From: Phoebastria nigripes
Taxonomy: Eukaryota; Chordata; Aves; Procellariiformes; Diomedeidae
Assembly (NCBI GenBank): GCA_035582835.1
Contig: JAYKAV010002618.1
Span: 1-64,000, forward strand
Length of the DNA stretch: 64,000 nt
Reading direction: 5' to 3'
In this document: positions 43,841 to 58,507 of the stretch, piece by piece
Layout of the letters: the number at the start of each line of letters is the position of its first letter
How positions within the stretch are numbered: the stretch's first letter is position 1
The notes under the pieces: model-generated
What the model saw: only the letters and a program-made list of their open reading frames with translations
What the model was told of the DNA's origin: nothing
Databases searched by the model: none
Position numbers and translations under genes: made by a program

Positions 43841-46800
43841 AATGAAGCTCCAGTTTTGGCTTTACAAATTGAGCTGAGAGAGATTATCTGCTGAGTCAAT
43901 TACAGCATTACCATAGGAACAAGAGTTGTGGTACCGTGTTGGGTTCACAATCAGACAGGATGAGGCCTGAACGCAATGCTCAAAAATCAAACAGGTCCTG
44001 AAAGCTGGTGGTATCTGTATTCACGGTTTTAGCTGCTTTAAATTCAACTGTAACATGAGTTCACTTGTGTTCATGTAATCACAGAATAAGGAAAGACATA
44101 TCCGTATTAGTGCTATTATATGTGCAGTGCTGTCATTTTCTGAATAAGTTTGGATACTAGGATAATGGCCATTCTGAAAACCAGATTGTTAGACAAATTA
44201 CACAAATCAGAACACATTTTATTGCACCCTCCATGTTTCTGAGACTGCAAAAATGTATTTCATGCCAATTGTCCATACCAATTCCACTTACATTATGTAT
44301 GCAGTATTCAAGTTTATAAAGAAGGAATAAACATGCTTTTTTTTTTCTTAAAGCATAAATAGATGCAGGAGCTGTATTTTTGTGTACACAGACTAGGTTA
44401 GGTTAATTGTTACTACTTTATGATTGGATAGTATAAATGTGACTGATCACATAATGTTTATATTTAATTGTTCACCCTCTTAATCTTTTATGAATATATT
44501 AGGCATGAGCAGCTACTGTTCTCTACCTGCTGTTGTTAACTGTCAGTCCTCCAGGATATTAAATAAAACTGCCATAATCTTTAATACCGCAGTTTTAGAT
44601 GATTTGGGTCCTTGCACACTTTGCTGTAGAAGCTGCTTTCCTTAATTCAGCTAGAAAGAAAGCAGATAATTTTAAACCACTAGCTAGTTTTAGGGGCTCT
44701 GATTAAAGAGGATTTGGCTTTGCCCATGATATATGGAGCTGTCTAGAGGATTAAAATTTCTTCTCTCAGGCTTTTGCTGGTGCATCCCAAGTAAATAAAT
44801 AGCCTGCAGCTGACCAGTGGCTTAGCACAGATAAACTTATGCTTTACTCTTTACAACATCAAGGAACATAACCCATCTCTCCTTCTATCTTCATGTAAAT
44901 TTAAACACAAGCTTGTTAAGTAAAGGGAGAACCTCCCTCTCCTCTGGCCTGAACAGCAGTTGGTTTATGTCACCATCATCAAATGTGCGCCTTAATAGTT
45001 TATAGCTTGGAAGTCATTGTATATGCAGAATACGTACTGTTATAGACAATATGATCAGAATAAATCACAGCCTTACATACACAGAATTACAAGTGCCACC
45101 AGCAGCAGAATTATTTTGACTAACTGCAAATAATCGATATCATGCTACATTAATTAGAGCAGCTGCAGCTCTGTGGCCCCACATGTTTAACCACATTTAT
45201 TCTGCAGGTAACTGTGAAGGTAATGAAGCATCTCAACCTGAAGGAACAGTTTTATCAGAAATTTAGAACAGTACCGACTTCCCTTCATGAAAAAATCTGT
45301 TCCAAGATTCACAAGACATCTGAGTATTCAGAATTTTTATTTACGATATATGCAGTAACTAACAGGCAAAGCCTCATATGGTACATTCTAGTGTAGTATT
45401 TTCACCTAATNACTTATTTTGAGAATGTAGAATCAGGGACACCTAAACAGGTTAATTTGGTTTTAGGGTAATGACTTGGGAAGGAGTTATTATCTTCCTC
45501 GCTCAATTTGAAAAAGTAAACCTATGTTGTTTGGATAAAAAATATTCAAAATATTCACTGCGGGAGGAAGTAGCTCTACTAGGAATTAAAGCTAAATTAA
45601 ATAATTTCCCCTGGAGACTCTTGACCAGTCCCCTGGGGACAAAGTCCAGTGTCCAGTGAATAATTTTTAAAAGCAAGAAAAAAGCAATTAATGATGTACA
45701 TTTCTATCTTTTTGAACAAGACAATAGTGTTAAATCTGTGGAGTCACTTTTCAACAGCTCTTTAAAAATCAAAATATTTTTAAAAATTTCCTCTACCATT
45801 AGCTGCATACTACTTTTCCTCTAGAAACTTGCCCTCTCTCATACACACTGATTTCCACTCTGAACATGCCCAGCTATGGAATATGATGGGAACCTACTTC
45901 TGTCACTGGTTTACCCTTCCACACAACACAGGTGAGGCACAGAGCTCCATTTCATANATTTTGTGTTTTTAACTTCTTTCAGCTCTGACTACCGCTCATA
46001 CACTTACCATTTTTTAAAAACAGTCTCCTGACAAGCTAGTCCCATCTTTTAGGACTCGACACACATTTTCCTCAGTATAGAAACATACAGAACCTTCATT
46101 GGGTTCCTATACAGCATAGCATCAGAACAATTGATGAAGCAGTGTTTTAAACAGAAGAGGTAGAGCATCAGGATGACAGTAGTAAGAGCAGAAGTATGTA
46201 AAGACTGTTCCGTNCTGTATAATGAAACAAAAGAACTCCTACGGACCCTGATCCAATGAAATTACACCATAAAGGAATATTAGAAAAATAGCAACTAAGT
46301 ATTATACAAGATAAGTCACATGTATAATCAACTTTGCTGGAAGAAAAAAAAACACACACTGATTTTAAATTGAAATAACTGCAAGCAATTCCTGAGAATC
46401 TGATTGCAGATTGTATTGCATCAGCATACGGGGATTTAGCATAGCATGCATGCAGACCTCACTTTTTGTGGGTTACAAAGTTTTATAATTCTTATAACAT
46501 TTCAATAATCAGAAACACTTTGAATGTGAGTTCCATTATAANGTTGTAAGTAGATACAGTTATCACGCTGTTTATTTTCTGTGCTTTGTCAACTTAAGCT
46601 CTTTGCTGACATCTTTGGCAAACTAACTTTTTAACAATAAAAAGGGTTCAGTAAATATAACTTTTCAGCATGGATTAAATTCACAGTGTGATTTATGCTG
46701 AGCATCAACTCAAGATTATGGGGTATTTCANTCCAACTTAATTTCAAAGATATATATGAGATAAAACTAGGAAGGATGTGTAGTTCCAGACCTTCTCATA

Positions 46801-47019
46801 AAGATTACTTTGATTCTGTACTATTACTTTCCTTAGACTGGCAGCACAAAGAAAAATATCATTATAAGCACAACAAGCATCATTCCTTTAGAATAAATGT
46901 AAGTATTTTAGAATTTTTTTATTGCCTTCTCTGAACAGCTCAGAGAATCATGACTTGGAAGCCTGTCCAGATATCAGGAACATTATGCAAATATGCCCAA
47001 ATACACTTCTCAGGTAATT

Positions 47020-47160
47020 TTAATCATTTGCCTATTTTTATTTGATTGGGAAATTGAGGCACAGTAAAGCTAATTGATTTGCCTAACCTTATCTTGCATG
47101 TTTGTGGAAGATTTGGGAATCCTCTATCCCAGTCCTGGGCTTTGAGCATAAAAGCATCCT
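47020..47160 (+). mobile_element. MIR-like (CORE-SINE) fossil
   Basis: The order of landmarks resembles the conserved 3' half of MIR elements: GGGAAATTGAGGCACAGTAA, then GATTTGCCTAACCTTAT, then GGGAATCCTCTATCCCAGTC, then CTGGGCTTTGAGC. MIR-derived copies predate the split of birds and mammals and are rare and diverged in birds, which fits the low similarity. Ends are approximate. Confidence 0.5.
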
Positions 47161-50100
47161 TCCTTACTCCTCATTTTACATGCTGTGCCTGAAGACCTGC
47201 CAGATACTATTCAACCCTTTGCGTAGGTACACAACAAGGACACAGTTTGAATATGTAAAGCTCTGTGTATGAGCTAAATGTTACTACTATTCTACTATAT
47301 CAATTGTCAGAGTGTTCATAAGCACACTGTACCTGTTTTGTTTGCACTGTTGCTCATTCTGTATGAAGACCTCAGAATAAATTACTTTGAAAATATAGCC
47401 TTTTGCCAGACTAATGTTTCAGGCAAGCCTATGTTAAATGTTCTTCTGCTTTTCCTGAGCTTTTCCTGTACTTAAAGATACAATTAGTTCTACAAATGAT
47501 GAAAAGCATCTATTTTGTTAACCCTTACAGCTCTATTTTAGGGTTGCATGGCACCATTTATTAAGCAACAAGAGCCACGATAATGTGTTTTCTTGTACAT
47601 AATTTAAATGATGAATGTTAAGAAAACAGAGGTGTTTTAGAACAAACTACTGCAAACTCATATTCTAAAGATTAGACTTCAGGCTGAAAGTCACACAAAG
47701 CATTTTTTTTCCACTTCTTAGAACATGGCTTAAAAGGGATTTAAAGTCATGTACCAGTGGTCCGTTGTTCTTACTTGTGCATGACAGTTGCCTGAAAAGA
47801 GATGTGACTCTCTGTACACAGTGCTTTAAATGCATAAGGTCTAAAAGTACTCTTTTTGGACAAATTCATCTAATATAAGGATATTCACCCAATTTGCTTC
47901 AAGGTACTTCTTTTTCCTGAGAAAACACAGTGCAGTTTTGGGGACTCGACATTTTACGTGAGCATTCAAAAAATGCTAGCATCACTTAGATAAGAACATT
48001 TAAAAATAATTATCCTTATTTTTCACAACCAGGCAGCAAAAAAGTAGTGAATAAAAAGCTCTGAACTAAAACTATTTTTCTACTCTTTTCTTGATATTCA
48101 ACTTTATTCTGGGTATACTCTTTTATGCAGCTAATGGCTTAGGGATGTGAACAGCCATAAATGAATCTTATAAAAAGAAAATTAATGTAGCAAAATCTGA
48201 CAGCNGTATGGCATTTATTCTAAGCAAATTCTGCATTGGTTCAATCTCTTGAGCAACTCTTATTTGGGTCAACNTTATTGCTTTCCTAGTTCACAGTCTT
48301 TATCTCCCAGGAGAAAGCCAATTTTTCTTCACTCCAATTCTCTTAGGCAGAGCCCCAAGAGTTTGTATCACTGACCCTAGCATTTGCATTCTACACCATG
48401 TCCACAGTCGAGACACAGTATCTCCCTCCCTAGAGCATTTTCATTAAAATGGTGGAACATATATGCAATCCCTGTAAATTGAGCCTTGTTGACTTTACAT
48501 TCTTTCTGGAGCAAAGGGAACATTGTACAAAGCACAGCACATTTCAGAGCAAAGAACACAGAAGATAGGAGAAAAATTAAATAAATAATATCCAAAAGAT
48601 CCAAAAGTCAATATACTGTGTTTCATTTCTTTTTCTTTCTGACAGTAGCATTGGCCCCAGAGTCTAGTAAGGAGCAGTTCAATAATAACGATCTAACGCT
48701 GGTCTTCAATAGAGACTCAACAGCTGACAGCTCTTCTGTTCAAATTGACAACAGCACAAAGAAAGGCTTGAATAATTAATTGTAAATGGTTGGATGTGAT
48801 CTGATTGTGTGACCAACCTGTTACATTGACTTGCTTTGACCTAATCTTTCAAAATGAGATATTAAAGCTGAAACTCTTCTACACTTTTTTCCTATTACTT
48901 GGCTAGCTCTTCTTCTGTCTGCAGAGTATACCCATGAGATGATAGGTGCCAAAGGAGAGACCTGATTTCACTTGGGTGGCTAGGACTCTGTGCTGCAAGC
49001 CTGCCTGGTCTCTATAAAAAGTACTTTTAAATTCTACTATGCAGATGCAGCCATCAAAAAACCAGGGATGGGGAAAGAAAGTGACATTACCAAAGGTAAC
49101 AGCTATTCACTAATTAATTTCTTCATACCTCAAAAAAAGAAGTTAAATGAAAAGCTACCCTTTTTCACTTAATTTCTGAGAAACTTTTTAGCTAACTTTT
49201 CCTAGAATAATTTCCCATTTAAATAGAAGCTGCAAACACCTGAACATTCAGAGGCAAGCTATACGATTAGGGACCTAATATGTTAAAATGCATGACTTCA
49301 ACATAGCGTTGTCTTTTAGCTCAGATGCTGCTTTTTCTGCATCAGCAACCCTCAAGTATCGGTGGCACAATAAACCTTTGTTTAACCACCATTCACCGTA
49401 CCTGGGTGACAGAAATAGCAGGTACCCAATAATTTCTCGTTGCTAAAGTTCATATGGGTCTTTTAGTATGAGAAGGAAAGATCGCTATTTTAGGCTGCCC
49501 AAGGTCTGAGAATGTGTAGTTAAATACTGATTCTGTGTTTTGAAGGAGTATTTGCTATAGTTAACTGGTAAACACTTGCTACACTGTACCTTGGGAAACT
49601 GAGATTTTTTCAGTGATGAATAACAAATATTTTCTGTAAGACCCAGGCTTCTCTCTCCCCTTATTCAGGCAAAATTCTCACAGAGTTTTACTGTGTATGG
49701 GAAGGCTGACTGACTGAGGAGTGTATAATTTTAAAGCTTGTTTCATTTCTTGTCTTCTGAACAACAGACACCGCCTAAATGAAAGACAATATGATTGATT
49801 GTTCAGGACAGTCCTGGTCATCTCACTGTATTCTAGTCCCAGCTTAACGCTGCACCATAGCACATAGTGTATAGAATTGAAATAGTCTCCAGTCCTTAAT
49901 TATAAAAAAATCCTGTCTCTTTTTAAAATATAACTTATGTTTAAGGCCAATACTAGCTCTTAAAGACAATAAGTTTTGAAGAAGAAATTGGAATACACGG
50001 AAGTAGAACATACCTTTAATAAGATGATAAAATTTTAAATTACCTTAATTCTTCCTCACATTTAAAATAATATTCTGTGGAGAGGCATCACCTGTTTCTT

Positions 50101-50240
50101 ACCAGACTGTACCCTGTGGTACATATTAGAGTTGCTGATAAAAGTATTTTCCAAAACTTTTAGGAGCGATATTTGCTTAGACTATAACCTCAGTTAAATA
50201 TTTATACATTAATCTTTAGTTTTATGTAAGAAAGTATCCC

Positions 50241-50266
50241 ATATATGCATGTGCGCACATGCATGT
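50241..50266. repeat. Palindrome in alternating purine-pyrimidine tract
   Basis: A 26-base alternating purine-pyrimidine run contains a perfect 20-bp palindrome at 50245-50264, ATGCATGTGCGCACATGCAT. Confidence 0.9.
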
Positions 50267-53200
50267 CCTCATGCAGGTGATGAATAATAGAAAGTCCCTC
50301 TTTGTGATAAATTATAGATGAGATGTATAAAATATGAACTAAAGTTAACAACGGGAAAAATCATTCACACACAAGAAGCTGGGGGGCAGAATTCAGTGAA
50401 GTCCCACTACCTTCCGGAGGGAGGTGTCGAACAATTAAAATTTTAGTTCAGAAAAATAGATCTGAAGATTTCATAACTGTGCAGCTTTCTCTGCTCTGTT
50501 TATGGAAATGTTCTATCAAAGCAACTGGAAAAAAAAATAGGAAAAAAGTAAATCTCACTTCACTGAAATAATGTTGAAAATTTGGCAGGATTCAGGGAAG
50601 AGCTGNAAGAATGATTCAAGAGCTGGAAGCCCAGTTTTACAGTGGTAGCCTTAAGAGCCAAAGACATTAGGTTATGAAAAAGAAGCTTATAAAGAGACAT
50701 GACAACAGCCTGAAGGATGAGAGGAAAGACTTTTAAATTAGCGGGTAAAGACATAACAGTATACCCTACCAGAAGGTGAAAACTAAATTGATTGAGAATA
50801 GACAGAAGATGAAAATTTAAGCAATAGGGTATTCACAAAAAATACCACAGTTCATGCAGAAATTACGAAGTGGGTATAAGAACTCTACGGTAAATTCCAG
50901 GCAGAAACATGGAAGGTCAAAACAGTTTAAAAGATTGTTTAGAAAAAAAGCAGAACATTTGTCTTTCCTATGAGAATTTGCAGACGTGCAGGAATTAGAC
51001 ACTTTGCTGTGGGCAGAATTAGAGTGAACTACTACTGAATCTCTGGCCCCATCATCTCCCTCTGAGCAGCCTGGCCCCTTTACTCGTGTGCCAGGAAGGC
51101 ACCAGGGGATCACACCATTATGGGGGGCTTTCTTCAGAGGTGGCCACTTCTGCATGTGAAACCAGCTAGTAATTTGAAGACACTTGCCTTTGCTTTCTAA
51201 TTTGAATGAATCAAAATTTTATAATGGAATTACTCTCTGCACATTGCTGGACACATCTGTCCCCTTCTATGCTAAAAAGCCTCTGAGTAAAGAAATTCCT
51301 AGAATGCATGAGCAACTTTGCATGAGCAAATTTCTCTAACTTTATCATTACTGCTGGGTTCCTGACCAGATCAAGTGTATTGCATTCACACAAGAATATC
51401 AGAACAACCTGTGCTAAAATAAAGAGGCAGGGGCTTGAAAGAAGCAGCACCTTTCAAGAAATGAACAGAGCAAATATCAAAAATGCACACGGTGGCAAAC
51501 TTGGTCGCGCAGAACAAAAATTGGTCTCCACAGTTGCTGATAGCCTGATCCAAGCATAATGTGAACCAACCATCAACCAAATTTCTTCTGAGTCTTGGAG
51601 GGGTGGGCGTGAGAAATGTATGTTAATTTTAGATCCAGATCTTCTTCATAGTCTTCCTTCTAATTTCTGTAATTTCTGGTTTCAGTCTGGATTAGGATCT
51701 AATCTATGTTATAAAATTAGTAGAGGTACTTATGATTTCCTACTACTCATTCTTTCAGATTTATGAAAGCGTAAATTTTCTTCTCTTTTTCAATTTAAAA
51801 GTAATCTTCATGTTAACATAAAAGCCATATTTTACTCATTTTTTCACATTGGTCCACTTCACATTTTTGTGGAGAAGTGATCACAGATGTCTCTTTAAGA
51901 ATGTGTGCAAAAACACAATAAAAAATACTTTGTGCTTAATTTCTTTTCTCAGAAATCATCCTTGATGTTTGCTGTGAATATAAATTCCTAACATTGGCCC
52001 TGGATGTGGGAAAGCTTTATTTTGAAACTATGAAATCACTCATTTATTTTTGGTCCTTGTTATTGTGTAATAAACTTGAGAATGAAAACATTTCAGAATA
52101 CAGTTTCCAGCCCAGGATTTTTCTATGCTCCCAGAGATTAAAATTAGACTGAAATTAAGAATTGAACATATGGGCATTCAATTGCACTCTTTGGGCTTGA
52201 AGTAATTTCTGTTAAATCTCGGGAAGTTGGGAACAGGATCAGTTCTCATTAACAATGCCAGGTATGCACACTGTAATCTTGTAGTATCCGCTTTATAAAA
52301 ACGTCATAATCCCAAAGGGGGGGCATAAATGTACTACTGTCTTTCTCAAATTTACTTACAAAGGCTGACAGGAGAATACACTACATGAACCCACCCTCCT
52401 CCACCTTGTCTGTGTTCCTTCCCCTCGGTTTTAAGAGCAGCGTTATTTTTCTGTTCAATTTGAGGAGGACAAGAGCATTATTCGGGAAAACAAAGAGAAA
52501 GCTGAAAGTGGAGCCGGTAGCTAACTATACAATGACCTTTTTTTTTTTTTTTAATTATATAGAGGTCCATCAATTTAAAGGGATGGAGAAAGAGAGGAAT
52601 ATGAATGTATTGATGGATGATAGGACAACTGTGAGTTACCAGTGAGACATAGCCATGAAAGAACCTAATAGGATTCTAAGATTAAACAGGTAAGGAGTTT
52701 TGGTAGACACAGGGAAGCAGTAGTACCATTGAATAAGATGCAGGCAAGAGCTCATTTAGGATATCTTCTGTAATCCAGGTTGATTTTGTTCACAAAGGAC
52801 ATCTCAAATAAGAATAAAAAATCAGCTAAATAAGTGCTTAGGGAAAAAGAGAACCTATTCTTTCAGAGGGGACTTTAAAAAGTTGATTTATTTATGCTAC
52901 TAAAAGAAAGGTAGTAATAAATGTGTAAATAATAATATTACAGTAAATAACAAAATAAATACATTTGGGTATATACACTAGGGAAAGAGAGAGAAGAATT
53001 ATTCAATTTAAAGAGCATTACTGGAATGAGATTTAATGGCTTTGAATTATCCATTCATAAAACTTAGTCTAGACATTTAGAGAAGATTAGAAGCCTGGGA
53101 GAAGATGGAGAGCCTCCCAAACAGAGCAGTAGCAAAATCTACATGTTTCAAGATGGAGCCTGAGACAGAGATGGAAGTGACTGTGTAACATGATCTGGGA

Positions 53201-56200
53201 GTTCGGAAAGCTTGTGGAGTAAAGCTTTGGGCACTATATTTAAGCAAAAAAATGGTATTTGTTAATGTTTCTCAGCACGTATTTTATCATATTTTGTTAA
53301 TCCTATGATTCAGGTCTTCTGATCGTTAATTGTAGGGTTCAGGAAGATTTCTTCCCCCAGACCCTTCTTTGATGTATCTATTGTCTTCTGAGCACAGAGC
53401 AGGTTGCTTCCCTTTGCAGCAAGGTGATGGGCAACAACATTCTAAGGGTAAAGGCTCAGAAAAACCTAAAATGCTTAGTTGGCATCTGTTGTTTCCATGC
53501 TCGGGATTAAAGACAGTCTCCTAATTTGGGAACAATAAAGAATTATGATACCAACTAGACTGACAAGGTCCTCTGGGCTTTTTACTTTTCTCTGCATCAC
53601 TTGGAAGTTTTTTATGAGAGAACTATCCTGCCACTGGAGGGTTGTAGGATATTACATTTTCATCCCTCCTCTTCATTGTGTCATATTGTTTTAGGTTTTG
53701 GGTTTTGTTTTTTTTTGTAATTTTAGATTCTGTATACCAAAAGTTTTAAGATCATTTTAGGGAGTGCTTTTTGATTTGTGTTTTTTTGGGGGAGATTAAG
53801 AATAGATGTTCTGTGAACTCTTCAGTATTATGTATTAGTGTTCATGGAACTTAACCTGATGACTCACATCATTCTTCTCTTAAATTCTAATGGAAGCCAC
53901 AGTTAGTTTTTGCTTTTATGTCCCCATTTCAATTGAGTTTCTGACCATGGAAGGTTTCACAGCTGGGAATAAAGCAAAAGCTCAATTTTCTTTTTCTTGT
54001 GAGGTTTTTTCCTCCCCTTTCCAGTTCTGTGCAAGGAATTACAAGGACAAAACCCTTTTGGAACTTGGTTGAGGAGTTTCACTTTCTAACAGAAAAACTG
54101 AATGTCTAATTTGACATAGTTCTTGCATTTATTTGCAGTAAGTTAACAGTGATGCACCCTGAAAAAAGAAAACTAAACCATTCTTGCAAGTAAGTATAAG
54201 ATCTTCATGTGAAGATTATACTGTGAGGTGTATGTACAAGGAGGATTATAATGGATATCTCTACTCATGCACTATGTCATACTTTGCAAAACTACAGGAT
54301 TTGTCAAGCCACCAAAGGAGCCTGTACACAGTGAAACCCTCTGTTTTCTTTTCCAATTTACAGCTTGGATACTGTGGCTATTTTTGTCACAATGTCACTG
54401 AAAAAAATAGCCACCAGAATATTTCCGCTGGGCGGGTATTAGGCTCACTGTTCTTAGCACAGTTGTCTTGATTTCCAGACACCTTTAAGGAGCAGTTGAA
54501 ATAAAGCATACTAATCACAAGTTATGCATATATAAAGGAGACTAAGATGCAGGACTGTCCTTTAAGAAATGTAATCAATAGACAAATAAAACAATTTGCC
54601 CTTCAAACTGTTCCAAAAATAGAAATTTGGAGTGTAATATTACTATTTCTGTATCTACCAGTAACAACATCAACAAAACCACCAATAAGCTAATGTAAAC
54701 TTCCCAGCTTTGAAGATCTAAGTCACATAAAATGAACATACACTGATGTGGTGGGTTTACTGTTGTAAGGGACAATGAAGAAATGTGGAAAGTGAAAGAC
54801 AAGAATTTATTATTTATTTTGTATCACAGGGTGGAAGGGAAATTCTGGGCAAGTAGGGAAGCAGCTAGATTCCCAGGAGGCAGTAATAACATGGTGTTAT
54901 GTAGCATAGGTCTTAGGGGTACGATGGTGAGAACAACTTAAACTAGCTGAAGATCTGCCTTTAGGGTAACAGGGAATAATTTGGTGAATGGTTATTTGTA
55001 CAAGTTTGGTCAGCAAGAAAACTCTAAGGGTTCTTCCTTCTCTGATTTTCATTAAAGTTCTCTCCGTATAAAACATCTTGCCAGCAAACAGTACCCAAAC
55101 CACTGACTGAAGTCAATGGCCACAATAACTTGCTCATGACCATAAGACCCTATGCTTCAGGCTATTAAGAAACAAAATTAATGAAAAACAAAACCAATAT
55201 TACTTTTAAAAAATCAGCTTTACAACCAGAGACAGTTAAAACATATTTTCAGTCTATTCACAACCCTTCTATTAACACGTATTGATTGGTAATAACTAAC
55301 GCCACTGCATCTGCTGGAAATGCAGGTGAACATGACATGAAGCAGAAGTCAATGCATCTCATCACCAACATGTGAACCTCAGGAAAATACAAATACAACA
55401 AGACAGAGGCTTGTTCTTCAAGTTTTCTTGGAGCTGCAGAGACATAGAACATATGTAAAAACAGACTGTAAAATATCATATTTATCCAGTCAAACCAGTA
55501 ACACAAAGTGTTGGCATGAGTGATTCTGAAGTTTCCTAAGGGATTCTTGGACAACATTCATTGTTTTTGTCTCACACCCAAAAAATATTCACAATCAATT
55601 CCCTGAAAACTGAAATCTACAGTGGACCCTCCCTATTTAGCTTTTGAGAAAAAGGCAATGTACTGGGGGCCTTTTGTGTGGAAGAAGACAGTCTTCCACT
55701 TTCAGAATCAGCAGAACAAAACTATAAACTATGCAAAATGGATGACCATAAAAAGATTTAAATCCTATGAGGTGCTAGTCAAAATCAATATGTAATGTCC
55801 CAGGAGTCCATCATCTAAATAAGTTGGGGACAATAACGACTCACAAAGCTAGGTCATCTCCTACTGATTTTTAAAGAAAGAAGATGGGCTTAATGGTTCA
55901 CAGGTGAGTGAGTAATCTACCTCATTCAATGGCAATACTCCAATTTGCTAATCACTGCTACTTGGAAAATTCTTTACCTTCTATACAATAGATATGAAAA
56001 TGTTATTACATGTTGTATATAATACCATAGCTCCTTTGTGCTGAAAGCCTTACAGTACTGTTCCCCAAACCATTCCCTACAGGTAACACAGTACCTGCAA
56101 GTCTCTCTAATGTTGCTCTTGGCAACAGGGAACTTAGAAAGTTAAAACTAAGACTGTGAGAGCAAAGCATGCTATGAAATAGTCATAATGCATACAATTA

Positions 56201-57727
56201 AGCTGATCTCCTGTTGAGCATTATGATTTCTAAAAATCTTATTTTGAGTATTACAAGTCATCTTGAAGTGGAGGCATTCAGAAATCATTAATATTTTAAA
56301 TATTCTTGACCTTGGATCTTCTGGAGAAGTCACTGACCTAGTTTGGTTTGGTTTTTCAGCTACTCCAATAAGTTTTGCTCAGAAAGTAACTGAATGGAAA
56401 AAGAGAAAAAGCTCTTCCCAGATCTCATGAGAGGGAATAGAGAGGGTGTGGGTCCTACTTTTAAGGCGTTATGGCTATCCACGAGCTCTACCACTTGCCT
56501 CTAGAGGAGAAGGACACGAAAGCAGAAACTGGAGTCTGTTCCTCAAAACCCTTCTGCTGGGTAACACTGCTTTGATTGTGTCTTCCTTAATAGTGGTCAT
56601 GAATTAGGATTTAGCAGGTTTTAAGACTTACCAGAGTGTAACTATAAACAGGAAATGGATCCTAGAAGAATCCATAAGTAGCATCCAAATCTCAAGTGAA
56701 AATTACAATTATTCCTTGTCTATATCAAGCTTATTCCTTAAATCTGACTTTTTGTTTGTTTTTTCTTCTGGATACTGTGATTATCTTCACTAAGTATGCA
56801 GTTCTGTGCTTTCTTTTTTTTTTTTTTCCCTATGCTTTGAACTTACTGGGAGGGGGAAGACAATATTGGCATCTACAGAGCGATTGACTGTGCAGCCTGA
56901 TCATTTGCTAAGCATTATTAAAAGCTCCCTCAAATCACTCCAGTGCATTGCCCTTTACAAGCCATCAGCCATCAATTCAGACCGTCAAATGCCATTACCA
57001 GCACTCTTCCTGAAGCTACTTCCAAGCCATTAGTCTGATCGAAAAGCTATGTATTTTTTTTTTCCCAAGTGCATGCAAATCTACCATACCAGTGCTTCTG
57101 TGTTTATGTTGTGATTCATTATGCTTCTGAATAGCATCTATGGTGTTAAATCTCCAAGACAAGACAGAATTTGTTAAATTTTCAGAAATCATCCTTACTT
57201 AAGGAAACTTTTTCAAAGATAAGTTCACATGTACATCTCTCTTCCATGTACATCTATCCATTATGTATTTCAAATGTATTTGTTCTGCTAGTATGTGCAA
57301 AAGAGATTTACTGGCAGTTGCTTGGAAAAGTACAATTAGACTGGAATCAAACTGTGCTAGCAAACATCCTTCTTTTATGGAGTATATTGTGACTACTTTT
57401 GCACTTTTGTCTGACCAGGAGTGGATGAGATGAATCCCAAACAACATTCATCCAGGGCCATATGAAATATTTTGTAGAGAAGTTGTAAACACTTTATCTT
57501 TGCCACATATTGATTCTGGGAAATCAAACTCAGCATGTGTATGATTTTCTGCACAGAATTATAATTGAACCTAGACGTTGACTCTCCTTCTAGCCCAGCC
57601 TTCACTCCAAGAACACACAAAATTACAAACACAAACAGCTCACACAGGAATATTGACAAGCATTGAGCTGAGGTAGTCAGGACTGGCCACCAAACATAAA
57701 ATGTGTTTTCTGGTTTCTTAGTTACCA

Positions 57728-57902
57728 AGCTAGTTACTCACTGGAACAGTCTCACTAGGGACATGGTAGAGTCCCTGTCACTGGAGGTTTTCAAGATGCG
57801 ATTGGACAGGGTGCTAGATGATCTCAACTAGGCTCTCTTTCCCACAAAAGGTTGGACCAGATGATCTTTCGAGGTCCCTTCCAACCTGGGCTATTCTATG
57901 AA
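57728..57902 (+). mobile_element. CR1 LINE, 5'-truncated 3' end
   Basis: This segment matches the well-known 3' terminal region of avian CR1 retrotransposons, including the phrases GGTTGGACCAGATGATCTTT and GGTCCCTTCCAACCTGGGCT and the terminal ATTCTATGAA. Only about 175 bp remain, which is usual for CR1 because most copies are severely 5'-truncated. It carries no coding capacity. It lies antisense to DSCAM. Confidence 0.93.
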
Positions 57903-58496
57903 GCAATCTCTACATGCTGAGATTTCTCAGCACAAGCCATTTTGAGTCTGCTAGAAAAAAAAAAAAAAAGAATAGAGAAGGATAGGTTGTCTTTACGTGG
58001 TCCTCCCTCTTCAAGACTTGTAGTGAAATACCACATCTGTGCCCCATCCTCTCAGAGTTCTTTGGAATCAAAATGGTCATTATCAGCATAGATTCAGGAG
58101 AGATTAGAGCACTCTATTCTTCAAAAAGCATATTTGATTTAATCACAAAATTTATTTATATTTCAGATGCACACACATTTATCAGCTTGTTAGAGCTTGT
58201 ATTTCTTCATCATCCTGTATCAAACATGACCACTGAGCAATCATGCTGTACTCATGGTCCAGACTCAAAAAGATGATCCTTGGGAAACCTTGACCTGTGT
58301 GCTGCTATCTAGATGCTGACATATGAATACATGACTTTGAAGAGTGGAGTATTACAATTACCATGGAAACTGTTTAAGCCCATCGCTTCTAAAGTTATGG
58401 AAGTATGGATTTAGGTGCCTGACTTGGATACCCAGGCTTGTAAATGCCACTGGATGACTCTCCAGCATGCACTGACAGACACATTCACAAAGTCGC

Positions 58497-58507
58497 GGGG
58501 GGGGGGG
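58497..58507. repeat. Poly-G run of 11
   Basis: Eleven consecutive G on the plus strand. Confidence 0.9.

Noticed and set aside
43645..43899. Membrane-like phenylalanine/serine-rich minus-strand frame
   Set aside because: It is the translation of the complement of the GAAA purine tract and is low-complexity.
57954..57969. Poly-A run after the CR1 fragment as the tail of a retroposed gene
   Set aside because: CR1 elements lack poly-A tails and end in a short tandem motif seen at 57902. No gene body lies between.
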